Origin: Artemisia argyi
Taxonomy: Eukaryota > Streptophyta > Magnoliopsida > Asterales > Asteraceae
NCBI GenBank assembly: GCA_030686995.1
Contig: CM060696.1
Span: forward strand, 8,166,487 to 8,230,486
Reading direction: 5' to 3'
DNA length: 64,000 bases
Below, in pieces: positions 45,438 through 55,769 of this stretch. Position 1 is the stretch's first letter; the number at the start of each line of letters is the position of its first letter. A model generated the notes under the pieces. It searched no databases. It was given only the letters and a program-made list of their open reading frames with translations, and had not been told where the DNA came from. Position numbers and translations under genes: made by a program.

Positions 45438-46218
45438 ATGCATGCTCAAAGACACTCTGCAAGGCTTGCAAAAGCATCCGAAAAGAAACACACAAATACC
45501 CCTTCAAAAGGTATGTTTTTGACAAATGGTTTGTTCATTGAGTTGTTATATTCGTATTGATGTGATTGTAAATTTCATATGATGTTTTATTGTACAATTG
45601 TTTTGTATTTGCTTACAGTTTGTTGGATCACAGAAAAATAATACCACACAGAAGAAAAACTCTATAACCCATTCACAAGGTACTGTGTTCATATATAGTT
45701 TTACATGCACTGTCCATTAATCTAAATTTTTGAAACATTTACGTTTGTGATTCCGTAACAAGTAAAGTTGCACAAACTTTATCTAAAAATATCAGAAAAA
45801 ATTTGTTTACAAGTAATACACCAGGCAGAACATCTGGCCACTGTGTTTCTAATGCTGTTACACAATCAACGGGTAGTAAAATTATTAATGTTTTATTTAG
45901 ATACATTACATGTGGTGTTTATACTATGTTACTTGATTTATAGCTTCTAAATCAACATCAGCACCACATAGAACTTCATCAAACTCAAAAGAACCCTCAT
46001 CAAATTCAAAAAGAGACCAAGTAGATATGAAGTGTTTTCTACCAATACTATATATTGCTCAGCTTACGCGACTAATAACAGTGATGGAAGTAGAGATCGT
46101 AAGAGACGAACAAATGTTATTGGAATGTAAAGAGGCAATAGATCAACGAAGAGAAAAAATATTGGAGTATCAAGAGACGATAAACAATGTTAAAAAACAA
46201 ATGGATAGTTATAACTAA
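45438..46218 (+). CDS. small four-exon gene of unknown function, about 161 aa
   Basis: Four exons (45438-45510, 45652-45679, 45763-45872, 45944-46218) with GT-AG introns give one continuous 162-codon frame from ATG to TAA. Exon 2 is the least certain, because a longer alternative starting at 45619 would hit a stop. The N-terminal half is basic and rich in Ser, Thr, Lys and Asn (starting MHAQRHSARLAKASEKKHT). The C-terminal 60 residues, from about LITVMEVEIVRDEQMLLE onwards, look like a coiled coil. A TATA box lies 68 bp upstream. I do not recognise the family. It lies between an RPA-like N-terminal pseudogene and a degraded RPA tail exon, so it may be an accessory gene of the same, perhaps Helitron-borne, unit. 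It is one of very few uninterrupted gene models in the window. Confidence 0.5.
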
Positions 46219-46429
46219 TTTTGTTATGTAATGTTTTAATTCCAATAAGTTAATATAATATTTATTTTTTAAGCTTTTTTAGTCTCACAAATAAACCAGT
46301 GAGTTACCATTTAAACGTTATTCTGCTACATGTTATAAAAATTAAATTCTAATTGTGTCTGATATGTTTTCAAAGATTTCTTTTCTTGATTCAACAACAC
46401 CAATAATAGTCATATCTACCAAGCTTAAA

Positions 46430-46640
46430 GGATGACTGAACATGTCAATACAATCAAGTATTTCAAACGGTGTATGTTTTCAAAAACATTTATACTAATT
46501 CTTATGTATGAATTAAAATATGATGACTATGACGAGGTGCAAGGTTTGGAATATGAGTCTTAGTGTTCATATGATGATTCGCCAGAAAACTTTGTTGAGA
46601 TTAATGAAGTATTGTATATTATATTTTTTTTAAATGAATA
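46430..46640 (+). pseudogene. degraded RPA-like tail exon
   Basis: The stretch from about 46498 (TTCTTATGTATGAATTAAAATA) through GATTTGGAATATGA-like codons to GAAGTATTGTATATTATA is a diverged match to 27985-28115 of RPA-like copy 1, including intron edges. A stop (TAG, about 46561) falls in the frame. It is probably the end of copy 2, displaced from its N-terminal exons by the intervening small gene. Confidence 0.6.
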
Positions 46641-47025
46641 ACAGACATTCAATTTTTACAAACAGGGGAAGTATTGGTTGCTAATGTACTATAAGTCAGG
46701 CAAGTTAAGAAGAATTATCCAGGTATTCCATTTAAACTTTAAGAAAATTTTATTCCCATAAAACATTTATAAACCTATAATCTGATATATCAATAGAATC
46801 AAGGATAATATAAAACCAAAATAAACACATAAAAACAAAGCAGAGTTAACAACAATAACGAGTTAAAAACATTTAATCCTTAAAAAAACCTTACCTTAAA
46901 AATCAAATAGCCACAGCAAGTTCGCAAATAAAACATAGTTTCATTACATCCGTAGTTAAACAGAAAAGATACACCTACGTGTCACTGTAGACCAAAGAAA
47001 AGTATATATATCAAGAAGAGCGTAC
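46641..47025. other. non-coding stretch left of the LTR insertion
   Basis: AT-rich, without gene. It ends at the target duplication CGTAC (47021-47025). Confidence 0.5.
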
Positions 47026-47987
47026 TGATGCGTGGGAATCGCACCTTGCTTTACCTCTCGAGGGATCTCGAGAAGCTTACAACCCCCACCAGGCAGTGTA
47101 CCTGATCGTTGTAGTATAGTATAGTGACAAGTACCGGGGGATTGATCGTTCAGCTTAGGAATAGTGTCGCTAGGATTAGAAAACCTAATTAATAGTTCTA
47201 GAGGTGAAAGATGATTATTTTTGTATTTTTATATTTTAATGAAAGCAAGTAAAATCTCGGGTTTTGGAAGAGTGGGCGGAATTAGTTGCTATTCAACTAA
47301 CCCAAAGCTATTATATAATTAAAATAAAATACTAAAAATGAAATTAAACTAAATTAAACTAAGGTTGTGAGCAGTGGTTGGAGAAATTGTGTTTACTTAG
47401 ACTTCATTACTCCCTAGATATCTTTTACATGCTAATTACTTGTTACACTTGTATGGATGACGGATTGTATTCCTTAATACCATTCGTGGGGTGGCATACA
47501 TAACTCCCCAACTCTATGAGCTCTTATCTCCTCCTACACCATGACCCAGCACAACTATAGGGATTGTAAACAGTAGCTCATGCATTAAATACAACCAATA
47601 AAGACCTAGTACGCCTCGGTTCATGTTTCTTAAGACGTTCAAGCATGTTACCATTTGGAGATCTGCCAGTTTTCTTAAGCCTAACATATAATATCATTCA
47701 TCCAAAACAAGAATAGACAAGTAATCAACACATATTCAACATCTAGGTTTCATTAGATCTAAGCAAACACAAAAGAGATCTAGCCTAGCATAATAGAATT
47801 GAGACAAGAACAAGATATAAACAACCAACACATAGACATATTGATTGAATTGAAAGAACACTTATCTCAATTACAATGCAAGGTCTCAAGGGTTTGGAAC
47901 CCTTGAAAAACCTGTAAAAGAGGCACCAAAATCGTCTTTAGGGTTTCACCAAAACTTCTCTCTTTTTTAATGAAAAAACTAGAAAAC

Positions 47988-47995
47988 TATATATA
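47988..47995 (-). promoter_or_regulatory. LTR TATA box TATATATA
   Basis: On the coding (minus) strand CTATATATAG lies directly downstream of the TGACGCCGTCA array. The same arrangement exists in the 5' LTR at about 54329-54336, which would be the active promoter. Confidence 0.65.
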
Positions 47996-48007
47996 GGAAA
48001 ACTGGGA

Positions 48008-48228
48008 TGACGGCGTCAAGAGTTACTTCTGACGCCGTCACCTCGCCGCCATATACTTCCTCGGACGGCCTTGATCCACTTATGACGGCCTATGTGACGC
48101 CGTCACCACCCACGGTGTTTAACTCTTGCCACTTTGACACCGTCATAAAGCCTTCTGACGCCGTCACCACCTACGGTGTTTAATTCTTCATGTCTGACGC
48201 CGTCAAGATGGTGGTCTTGACGCCGTCA
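48008..48228 (-). promoter_or_regulatory. array of seven TGACGCCGTCA palindromes upstream of the LTR TATA box
   Basis: The 11-mers start at 48008 (as TGACGGCGTCA), 48030, 48095, 48135 (TGACACCGTCA variant), 48156, 48195 and 48218. Each contains TGACG and its complement CGTCA, the core of sites bound by plant TGA-type bZIP factors (as-1-like). On the coding strand the array lies immediately upstream of the TATA box, the expected enhancer position in U3. The copy in the other LTR (about 54349-54569) has all seven without the A variant. Confidence 0.6.
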
Positions 48229-48434
48229 CCTTGTATCTTCAGCATGGAAATTTGGTACTTTGCCGTTTTCTTCACTTTTATGCTCCAAAAACGTCCAAAA
48301 TGGCTTCTTTTCCAGAATTCACTCTCCAAACACCTAAAATCACAAAAGGAACGATTTAGGGCAATATTTGATCAAATAAAGTCGGATTCGGGCTTAAATG
48401 ACCCCCTAAAAACGGATCATTTTTCGCCTCATCA

Positions 48435-49043
48435 TATACCCTTACACTTGAGATTTGCTTGTCCTCAAGCAAATGAGCTTTTATTCTACTCAAAAGACAA
48501 GTTAGGGGTCATTTAACACTAATATAAAAGTAATTACAACAAATAATCGTTCCACTAAAGACCAATAGACAAGCACGGAGGTCATACACAAGCACCTCAC
48601 AAATAGTGTTTAGATACTCACATCTCTCGGGTGTAATAAAGTAATATAACATTATGGAAATGGAAGATATCTCTCACTACCTGTCATAGCAAAATAGATT
48701 ACCATAGGCTTGGGAAAGGATCAAACCTCCACCACATGGCGTAAGCACCTAGGATAAACTATCAAAGAGGTCTTTTATAGGGTTGTAACGTTAGGTATAG
48801 GGATATGAATTACACGGTTTTGTTGGATAAAGGAAGTTTTACTGGTGGCGAGTTAACAATCTTGGTTAATTACATGTACAAGATGGCGTTGCTAAGCCAA
48901 GACTAGACTCGACTTAAGCTAATAAATGAAAAATAACAAAAATATAAAATGAACATAGAATGAAAACGGGATGGTAGTCCGTATGTTTTTTCTCTCTTTT
49001 TCCTTTTTCTATTTTTTTTTCTTTTTCTTAATTTTTTTTTTTC

Positions 49044-49090
<47 letters not shown>

Positions 49091-50923
49091 ATACACTCTT
49101 ACCCTACCATCCAAAATAATACATCATAGGGGTTTGAGCAATCCACATACTTTACATTAAACTAATCTAATGACTCGAATTAAGAAAATCAAAACACTTG
49201 GAGCACTTTTAAGATTACGTACATATGGGGGTAATAATATGATGTTCTTCCCCAGTACTCCATAAAATAAGTACTTACCCATGAGTCCCAATCGTCCCAA
49301 AACAATATGTACAAGGATATGACTCGACTTAGCAACCATGTAATCAATTAGAAAGTTAACTTAGGGTTTAACAAATAACAATAATGCACTAAAAATGAGC
49401 GCATACACGGAAGGCTAAGGCGATTTGGGTGTACATTTAAGTGGGGTGTAACAAATTCTTCCTTTAAGTAAAATGCTTAAAGTTAGAAACGAAAAGATAG
49501 GCTCGGAGGGGTGTACTAGGGGTATCGTGTACTAAAAATGAGTACAACGCAAAGGGTGTGGGAAAAATTAGTTGACTTAACTAGCCAAGTAATATGACTT
49601 AAATGGTCAAGTAATTATAATACGGGTTTAACACAAGGGTGATCCTAATGCCTCTTATCATGTAGTAAATCCTACCACACGAATGTAGTCTCACTAGCGG
49701 TCTCGGGATGCATCACTAACGCAAGTTCTAGAATCTAAATGCTACCGGTACACTCATAAGCACTAATAATAAATGCTTTTCCTATCAAATCTAAAGGCGA
49801 ACCTCACATCTTTGGGTGGAAAATTTTTCTGAATATACGGTTATGCGCTAGTCATACAACCTCCTATCCATGAGACGCTTGCTATGGCTAAAGTTTCACT
49901 CCTAAATGTTGTAAAAAAATTTAAATTTGGCGCTAAAATTACACTAACAAGTATTTCTCATAGTTTTATTACTCATCTACTATCAAACAAAACAAACTCA
50001 AGCGAAAGTGCATATGTAAGGTATCATCTTTTTACCCTCCCCTTACACTTAAGATGAACATTGTCCCCAATGTTCAAGTAAAGAATGTAAAAGTTAAGAA
50101 GTAAAGAGAATGAAATCAAATACTCCCCTGATTCGCTCGGTATGGATTATAGGTTGGCCAGGTTAAATCTTCCTCCAAGAAAATGAACAATCAAAGCTTC
50201 CCTTCCAGAATATAAATCATCTTCTTGTCATAAATAACCTGTAAATCCTGACAAAAGTAGACAAGGCAACCTCGCGTAAAATCAGCGGCATCCTATATAA
50301 GTTACTAAATCCTAGAAAACAAAGTAAGATATAATGCTTGTGGAATGAAGTTTGCAGATTTCCTGGAGATTATAAAACTTAATAATTCACAAAAACTATA
50401 AGACTCCGTTAGAAAAACAAAACCGGTAAAATTTCCAGATTTTTGACTCCTGACGCCGTCAAGAGCAATACCCTGACGCCGTCAGAATGGACCTGCAGAA
50501 ATTCTTATGTTAAGTTTCCGGAAAATTTCTGGAAAAACTTTGTCCTACTTCCTGGAAAATCCTGCAAAACTTCATTATGACTCAATACAAGCATTTGACT
50601 CTAACAAATACGAATATACATGTTCATTAAATATTGTGGAGAATCTTGATCGGTTTGTTTCTTAAAAACATATTTGGGGTTTCCCCTTACACTTATCTTT
50701 TGCAAAAATACCTTTAGGTTGAAGTTAAGACTAGGCCAAACAACATAATAAAGTATTCCCGTATTTTAGTAGAGAAACATGATCAACCGACAATAAAAAT
50801 AAAACATGCATACGGAAGCAAATAAAAATGAAACAAATAAAATCACACAAAACATGGGTTGCCTCCCAAGAAGCGCTTTTCTTTATTTACGAGTCTTGTA
50901 GCTAGACTCAAAGTTGTGGGTTA
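48435..50923 (-). other. long non-coding 3' region of the non-autonomous element
   Basis: About 2.5 kb homologous to 29685-32157, with a longer T-rich tract (about 48988-49088). It includes two TGACGCCGTCA words (about 50450 and 50475). No ORF of interest. Confidence 0.8.
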
Positions 50924-53194
50924 CTACGTAATCTCGTCATTTGAAATGATGTACCCCATATAATTGCGATCATTACTGTTATGGTGGTAGTGCCTCAATC
51001 TATCAATACTCGCAATCACCTTCCCACCTAATTTGCTTCTCAAGTTAGCTACCCCATCTTGGCTCAATCCTTCGATTGTGAATGGCCCATACCACCAAGG
51101 ACTTGGTTTATCGGGTGGTATTGTTGTTTCTAAGTGTCTCAAGAGTACTAAGTTCCCTTCCTCAAACGGTGTATGATTGCTTTCGTGTTGAGCATGTTTG
51201 AGTTCAATCGGAACCTTATTGCTTTTTCTTCTTTCATCCTTAGCTTTCTTATAGCTTTTGATTCTTGCCTCCCATGCAAGAATTTTATTCTGAACACGAA
51301 TGGGTGTCGTGCCAATGTTGTTTTTAATCATTCTCCAACTCAAATTCTCATGCCCACTTCGCGGAGTCATGTGGAAGCTAATCTTTCTCTTTCCGGATTT
51401 AAGCTCAATCTTCCTATCTTCATACTTAATGACAGCCCTAGCGGTGGTGAGGAATGGTGCCCCGAGGATTATTGGCATGCATCCATCCCCTTTATCATCA
51501 ATGATCATAAAATCAACGGGGTACATGAATCCTGCTATATTGACTAATACATCTTCTGCTATTCCTAGGGGGTATACGTACGAGTGTCCAACAAGAGATA
51601 GCCTAACACGAGTAGGTGCTGGCATTTTTGACGTTAGTTGGATGTAAATAGTTAGGGGCATAAGATTTACTTCCGATCCTTGGTCGGCGAAAGCACTAAG
51701 ATGTTTCAAGTCCCCGATGCTCGTTGGTATTTCAAAATTCCCACATGCTACCTGCTTGGTGGCCACTTTCTGTACCAGTAATCTCTCGACCACTGATCCT
51801 CCAGGAAGCGTATCATACTCATCTTCCTCTTCTTTCTCTTTCTCAGGAACCTGTTCGGAGGATTGGTTACGCCTATCACCCTTAATCCAATTCGTTATGG
51901 TGTTTTCGTTTATGTCATGTTTCAGGTAGTAGCTCAAAGGTTGGGACTCAGGCGGTTTTTCTAAGGTCTGTTTAGCAGGAGTTTTTACCTTCTCATTATC
52001 TTTATGGACAATGGTGATGGAGTTAACAAATTGGGTGGTGGGAGTGGCGCTTTCTTTCCTTAGCAGTATTCGTTCGGAGGTTTTCTGATTGGCATACTCC
52101 TCCAATAGACTCAACATCTCATTCATTTTCTCCTGCATCTCCTCTTTTTGCTTATAAACTGCTTCTTCGAATCTAGCAAGCCGATCAGAGTGAGTCGCCA
52201 TATATTCTCTCATCCTAGCCTCAAATTCCGAGCTAAGTTCCTTGGGAGGGGAGCAAGGTGGGGTGTATCTCTGAAAAGTTTCGACATGTTCTCTAGAAGG
52301 TGATTCAGATAATGGTGCCGAAGTTGATCTTGAGACAGAATTGACAATGGCTTGTCTAGGACTTAAGGGTCTCCTTTGCCTTTCCTCAAAATAGTCAACT
52401 TTTGCCTCAAGTTTGCATAAGAGTTCATCGGGGATTTCGGTGGTTCCTCCAGATGCCGAGACTGCATTGATGGCCGCTTCTACCGTATGTTTAAACTCCC
52501 AAATCTCATTATTATCGACAGCGAGCTCTTCTATAATTGCCCACGACTCCTCAGCATTCTTATCACGCAATTTGCCTCCCGCGGCCCTGTCGATAGTGCG
52601 CTTAGTGTGGTAATCAACATGGTCGTAGAAAATCTGAACTAATAACCAACGGTTTATGCCATGATGAGGGATCTTTTGGAGGAGATCCTTAAAATGGGCC
52701 CAAGCCTCGTAGAAAGGTTCACCCCGCTGTTGCTCAAACATCAAAATGTCCCTTCTAAGCATTGCAGTCTTTTCCGGCGGAAAGAATTGGGTAAGGAAGC
52801 GATTGGCGAGATTGTCCCATGTGGTGATGGATCCCGCGGGGAAACGCTCAAGCCATTGACTAGCTTGATCTCGTAGAGAGAATGGGAATAGGCGTAATCG
52901 GGTTGTCTCTCTAGTCTTAACACCTGGGTCTATGGAATCTACGATTTTGAGGAAATCCTTAAGGTGTTGGTTTGGGTCTTCGGAATGAAGTCCATGGAAT
53001 GCACATCCGCTTTGCACCAACCGGATGGTGTCGGATCGCAAGGGGGTCACATTGTCTCCGGTGAGCTCAATGGTGTTTCGGTAGCCTTGGTGGCTAGGTC
53101 GGGAATACTCTCCTAAGGTTCGGGGCCTAAGGGGTTCTAATGGTAGGTTTTGTTGTGGTGGGATGATGGGTTCAAAGATGTTACCACCTTCCAT
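50924..53194 (-). CDS. gag-protease-integrase tail fusion protein, 756 aa, intact
   Basis: One open frame starts MEGGNIFEPIIPPQQ at 53194 and ends at 50924. Residues about 70-190 form the retrotransposon gag fold (QHLKDFLKIVDSIDP, RLFPFSLRDQASQWLE, QFFPPEKTAMLRRD). Residues 340-370 look like a coiled coil. Residues about 485-600 are a retropepsin-like domain with DQG at 504-506 and MPIILGAPFL at 573-582. Then, without RT, RNase H or the integrase core, residues about 635-740 form an integrase C-terminal module ending in WWYGPFTIEGL and a DRLRHYH segment. The usual D-T/S-G triad is here D-Q-G, so catalysis is doubtful and the domain could be structural. I infer that the protein can build particles and perhaps contact chromatin, while RT and integrase come from another element. 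Its intactness suggests selection for gag function in trans. Length and layout are unusual for the family. Confidence 0.9.
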   Translation of the reverse strand: MEGGNIFEPIIPPQQNLPLEPLRPRTLGEYSRPSHQGYRNTIELTGDNVTPLRSDTIRLVQSGCAFHGLHSEDPNQHLKDFLKIVDSIDPGVKTRETTRLRLFPFSLRDQASQWLERFPAGSITTWDNLANRFLTQFFPPEKTAMLRRDILMFEQQRGEPFYEAWAHFKDLLQKIPHHGINRWLLVQIFYDHVDYHTKRTIDRAAGGKLRDKNAEESWAIIEELAVDNNEIWEFKHTVEAAINAVSASGGTTEIPDELLCKLEAKVDYFEERQRRPLSPRQAIVNSVSRSTSAPLSESPSREHVETFQRYTPPCSPPKELSSEFEARMREYMATHSDRLARFEEAVYKQKEEMQEKMNEMLSLLEEYANQKTSERILLRKESATPTTQFVNSITIVHKDNEKVKTPAKQTLEKPPESQPLSYYLKHDINENTITNWIKGDRRNQSSEQVPEKEKEEEDEYDTLPGGSVVERLLVQKVATKQVACGNFEIPTSIGDLKHLSAFADQGSEVNLMPLTIYIQLTSKMPAPTRVRLSLVGHSYVYPLGIAEDVLVNIAGFMYPVDFMIIDDKGDGCMPIILGAPFLTTARAVIKYEDRKIELKSGKRKISFHMTPRSGHENLSWRMIKNNIGTTPIRVQNKILAWEARIKSYKKAKDERRKSNKVPIELKHAQHESNHTPFEEGNLVLLRHLETTIPPDKPSPWWYGPFTIEGLSQDGVANLRSKLGGKVIASIDRLRHYHHNSNDRNYMGYIISNDEIT

Positions 53195-53342
53195 GATGTC
53201 GGATGGTAAAGAGTTACGAACAAAGGCACGAAGAAATAAGATAGACTAAAGAAGACCTAAAAATAAAAATAAAAATCTTACTAGAAAGGAATCTAGCAAG
53301 TAGACCTAATAAAAAGAAATCCTAACCTAGACAATAACTATT

Positions 53343-53360
53343 CCCCGGGCTGCGGCGCCA
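53343..53360 (-). other. primer-binding site of the non-autonomous element
   Basis: The coding strand reads TGGCGCCGCAGCCCGGGG next to the 5' LTR, one base different from the site at 37424-37441. Confidence 0.75.
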
Positions 53361-53366
53361 AAAACT

Positions 53367-54775
53367 TGATGCGTGGGAATCGCACCTTGCTTTACCTCTC
53401 GAGGGATCTCGAGAAGCTTACAACCCCCACCAGGCAGTGTACCTGATCGTTGTAGTATAGTATAGTGACAAGTACCGGGGGATTGATCGTTCAGCTTAGG
53501 AATAGTGTCGCTAGGATTAGAAAACCTAATTAATAGTTCTAGAGGTGAAAGATGATTATTTTTGTATTTTTATATTTTAATGAAAGCAAGTAAAATCTCG
53601 GGTTTTGGAAGAGTGGGCGGAATTAGTTGCTATTCAACTAACCCAAAGCTATTATATAATTAAAATAAAATACTAAAAATGAAATTAAACTAAATTAAAC
53701 TAAGGTTGTGAGCAGTGGTTGGAGAAATTGTATTTACTTAGACTTCATTACTCCCTAGATATCTTTTACATGCTAATTACTTGTTACACTTGTATGGATG
53801 ACGGATTGTATTCCTTAATACCATTCGTGGGGTGGCATACATAACTCCCCAACTCTATGAGCTCTTATCTCCTCCTACACCATGACCCAGCACAACTATA
53901 GGGATTGTAAACAGTGGCTCATGCATTAAATACAACCAATAAAGACCTAGTACGCCTCGGTTCATGTTTCTTAAGACGTTCAAGCATGTTACCATTTGGA
54001 GATCTGCCAGTTTTCTTAAGCCTAACATATAATATCATTCATCCAAAACAAGAATAGACAAGTAATCAACACATAATCAATATCTAGGTTTCATTAGATC
54101 TAAGCAAACACAAAAGAAATCTAGCCTAGCATAATAGAATTGAGACAAGAACAAGATATAAACAACCAACACATAGACATATTGATTGAATTGAAAGTAC
54201 ACTTATCTCAATTACAATGCAAGGTCTCAAGGGTTTGGAACCCTTGAAAAACCTGTAAAAGAGGCACCAAAATCGTCTTTAGGGTTTCACCAAAACTTCT
54301 CTCTTTTTTAATGAAAAAACTAGAAAACTATATATAGGAAAACTGGGCTGACGGCGTCAAGAGTTACTTCTGACGCCGTCACCTCGCCGCCATATACTTC
54401 CTCGGACGGCCTTGATCCACTTATGACGGCCTATGTGACGCCGTCACCACCCACGGTGTTTAATTCTTGCCACTTTGACGCCGTCATAAAGCCTTCTGAC
54501 GCCGTCACCACCTACGGTGTTTAATTCTTCATGTCTGACGCCGTCAAGATGGTGGTCTTGACGCCGTCACCTTGTATCTTCAGCATGGAAATTTGGTACT
54601 TTGCCGTTTTCTTCACTTTTATGCTCCAAAAACGTCCAAAATGGCTTCTTTTCCAGAATTCACTCTCCAAACACCTAAAATCACAAAAGGAACGATTTAG
54701 GGCAATATTTGATCAAATAAAGTCGGATTCGGGCTTAAATGACCCCCTAAAAACGGATCATTTTTCGCCTCATCA
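53367..54775 (-). repeat. 5' LTR of the non-autonomous Athila relative
   Basis: The promoter LTR on the coding strand, with TATA box at about 54329-54336 and seven TGACGCCGTCA-type palindromes from about 54349 to 54569. Confidence 0.95.
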
Positions 54776-54881
54776 CGTACCAAAAGCATGTGATCAATAC
54801 AAACTGTCCCAACAAACAACATCAGTACAAATGAAATACGTGGATCATCACAGGCTATTCACCATGGAAAGTGATAGGTAG

Positions 54882-55049
54882 ATCATCCACAAAATTCTTG
54901 ATATATTTAAACCTTATGGAAAACTATATGTTGTTGTTTCGAGAGTAAAAACAAAGAATCGCCTAAGGGTTTTATCCTGCTATCAAATGGGTGACTACAC
55001 AAACGAAACAAATAATGTTGTGTACATGGAAGTGTTACATAAACTCTGA
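54882..55049 (+). pseudogene. PIF1/Helitron helicase C-terminal remnant
   Basis: Fifty-five codons ending in TGA 55047-55049 encode a segment with GKLYVVVSRVKTKN and later YTNETNNVVYMEVLHKL. This matches the C-terminal end of PIF1-like helicases of plant Helitrons (LYVAVSRV, then NVVYKEV). The frame is closed by a TAG at 54879-54881 and no upstream helicase is visible; the LTR element ends only 100 bp away. It is evidence that this neighbourhood once contained a Helitron, which would also explain the RPA-like copies nearby. It is non-functional. Confidence 0.75.
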
Positions 55050-55136
55050 GTAGTTAAACAAACAAAGTGTTTAATGTGACACTTATATAAACTTATAAAT
55101 TACCTACTGCACAATAACATGACACAGTACAACTAA

Positions 55137-55275
55137 ACATGATAATTAAACTATTATATACTTAGGTTCATTCATAATAATCATTATACAGATGTATTAT
55201 AATTAAACATAATCATTAAACATTTATATAGTTAAGTGCACTAATAATAATTATTATACAGATACTATATGGTTT
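55137..55275. repeat. diverged tandem repeat of about 68 bp, two units
   Basis: AAACATGATAATTAAAC to about 55204 is followed by a second unit AAACATAATCATTAAAC. Both contain ATTATACAGAT near the end. It is non-coding and between two genes. Confidence 0.6.
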
Positions 55276-55366
55276 AGGGTAGCATAATTAAACATTCCTA
55301 CAGATATTAAGAACATAGTAATTTCATAACAGTCATACCATAAGAGGGTTTAAGAACATTATGATT

Positions 55367-55769
55367 CTAACAGACGTCACATATCACAACTTGGTGGTGC
55401 ACGCCATCTTCCACTTCTTCCATTACTTCAATAAGCTTGAATCGCAACATCTTTGGCATCACAAACCCACACATAGCCCCAAATTCTCTCCAATTGCCTT
55501 TCATCACTACATGGTTTTTCCTCAGATACTTGACATCATTATGGAATAACTTAGCTCTGGTGTGAGTATGCATCATGCGTTCCTCAGAAATTTTTGCATG
55601 TATTGTCTGCGATTAGTTTCCATGATGTCACAAAATGGAAAAAACACATAATTTAAAGTTTTAGTATAATTACCAATCGACGATAATCGCAAATGGCAGA
55701 ATTCAACTCCGTATAGAAAGCATCAACTTCATCTACATGAGCACGACGACCCGGCCATGTGCAAACATG
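55367..55769 (-). pseudogene. unknown plant gene, last two exons (weakly B3-like)
   Basis: On the minus strand, exon 55769-55674 encodes KHVCTWPGRRAHVDEVDAFY followed by ELNSAICDYRRL, ends with GTAATT, and is followed by an intron to 55607. Exon 55606-55367 continues in phase with TIHAKISEERMMH, then RKNHVVMKGNWREFGAMCGF and MLRFKLIEV, and ends in TAG. The last part faintly resembles the strand-turn pattern of B3 DNA-binding domains, but I would not call it B3 without a search. The exon at 55769 is interrupted by the LTR element at 55775-63764 and continues at 63765-63778, with an upstream exon from 63858. Apart from the insertion, no stop interrupts the gene. Confidence 0.55.

Larger units (their letters stand above)
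47026..48434 (-). repeat. 3' LTR of the non-autonomous Athila relative
   Basis: It matches 53367-54775 apart from scattered single-base differences (for example AACTC against AATTC and TGACACCGTCA against TGACGCCGTCA near 48122-48145). It carries the TATA box and palindrome array annotated separately. Confidence 0.95.
47026..54775 (-). mobile_element. non-autonomous Athila-related LTR element, 7.75 kb
   Basis: Two 1409-bp LTRs (47026-48434 and 53367-54775) start TGATG and end CATCA and are flanked by CGTAC (47021-47025 and 54776-54780). They differ at about ten positions by eye, so the insertion is much younger than 28230-38902. The primer-binding site is TGGCGCCGCAGCCCGGGG on the minus strand (53343-53360). 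The only coding region is one 756-codon ORF without RT, RNase H or integrase core. LTRs, leader, primer site and the 3' non-coding region are homologous to the 28230-38902 element, which suggests mobilisation by proteins of an Athila-type partner. Confidence 0.95.

Noticed and set aside
48190..48516. 108-codon ORF, repeated at 54531-54881
   Set aside because: Both copies are LTR sequence and read from the strand opposite to the element's gene. They are identical because the LTRs are.
28230..54775. CRISPR-like or tandem virus arrays suggested by repeated TGACGCCGTCA
   Set aside because: The spacing is irregular, the motif is short and palindromic, and it sits in an LTR promoter of a plant retrotransposon. 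A CRISPR array is not plausible in this setting.
55361..55549. plus-strand ORF opposite the unknown gene's last exon
   Set aside because: The minus strand has a phase-consistent three-exon structure ending here. The plus-strand ORF is its shadow.
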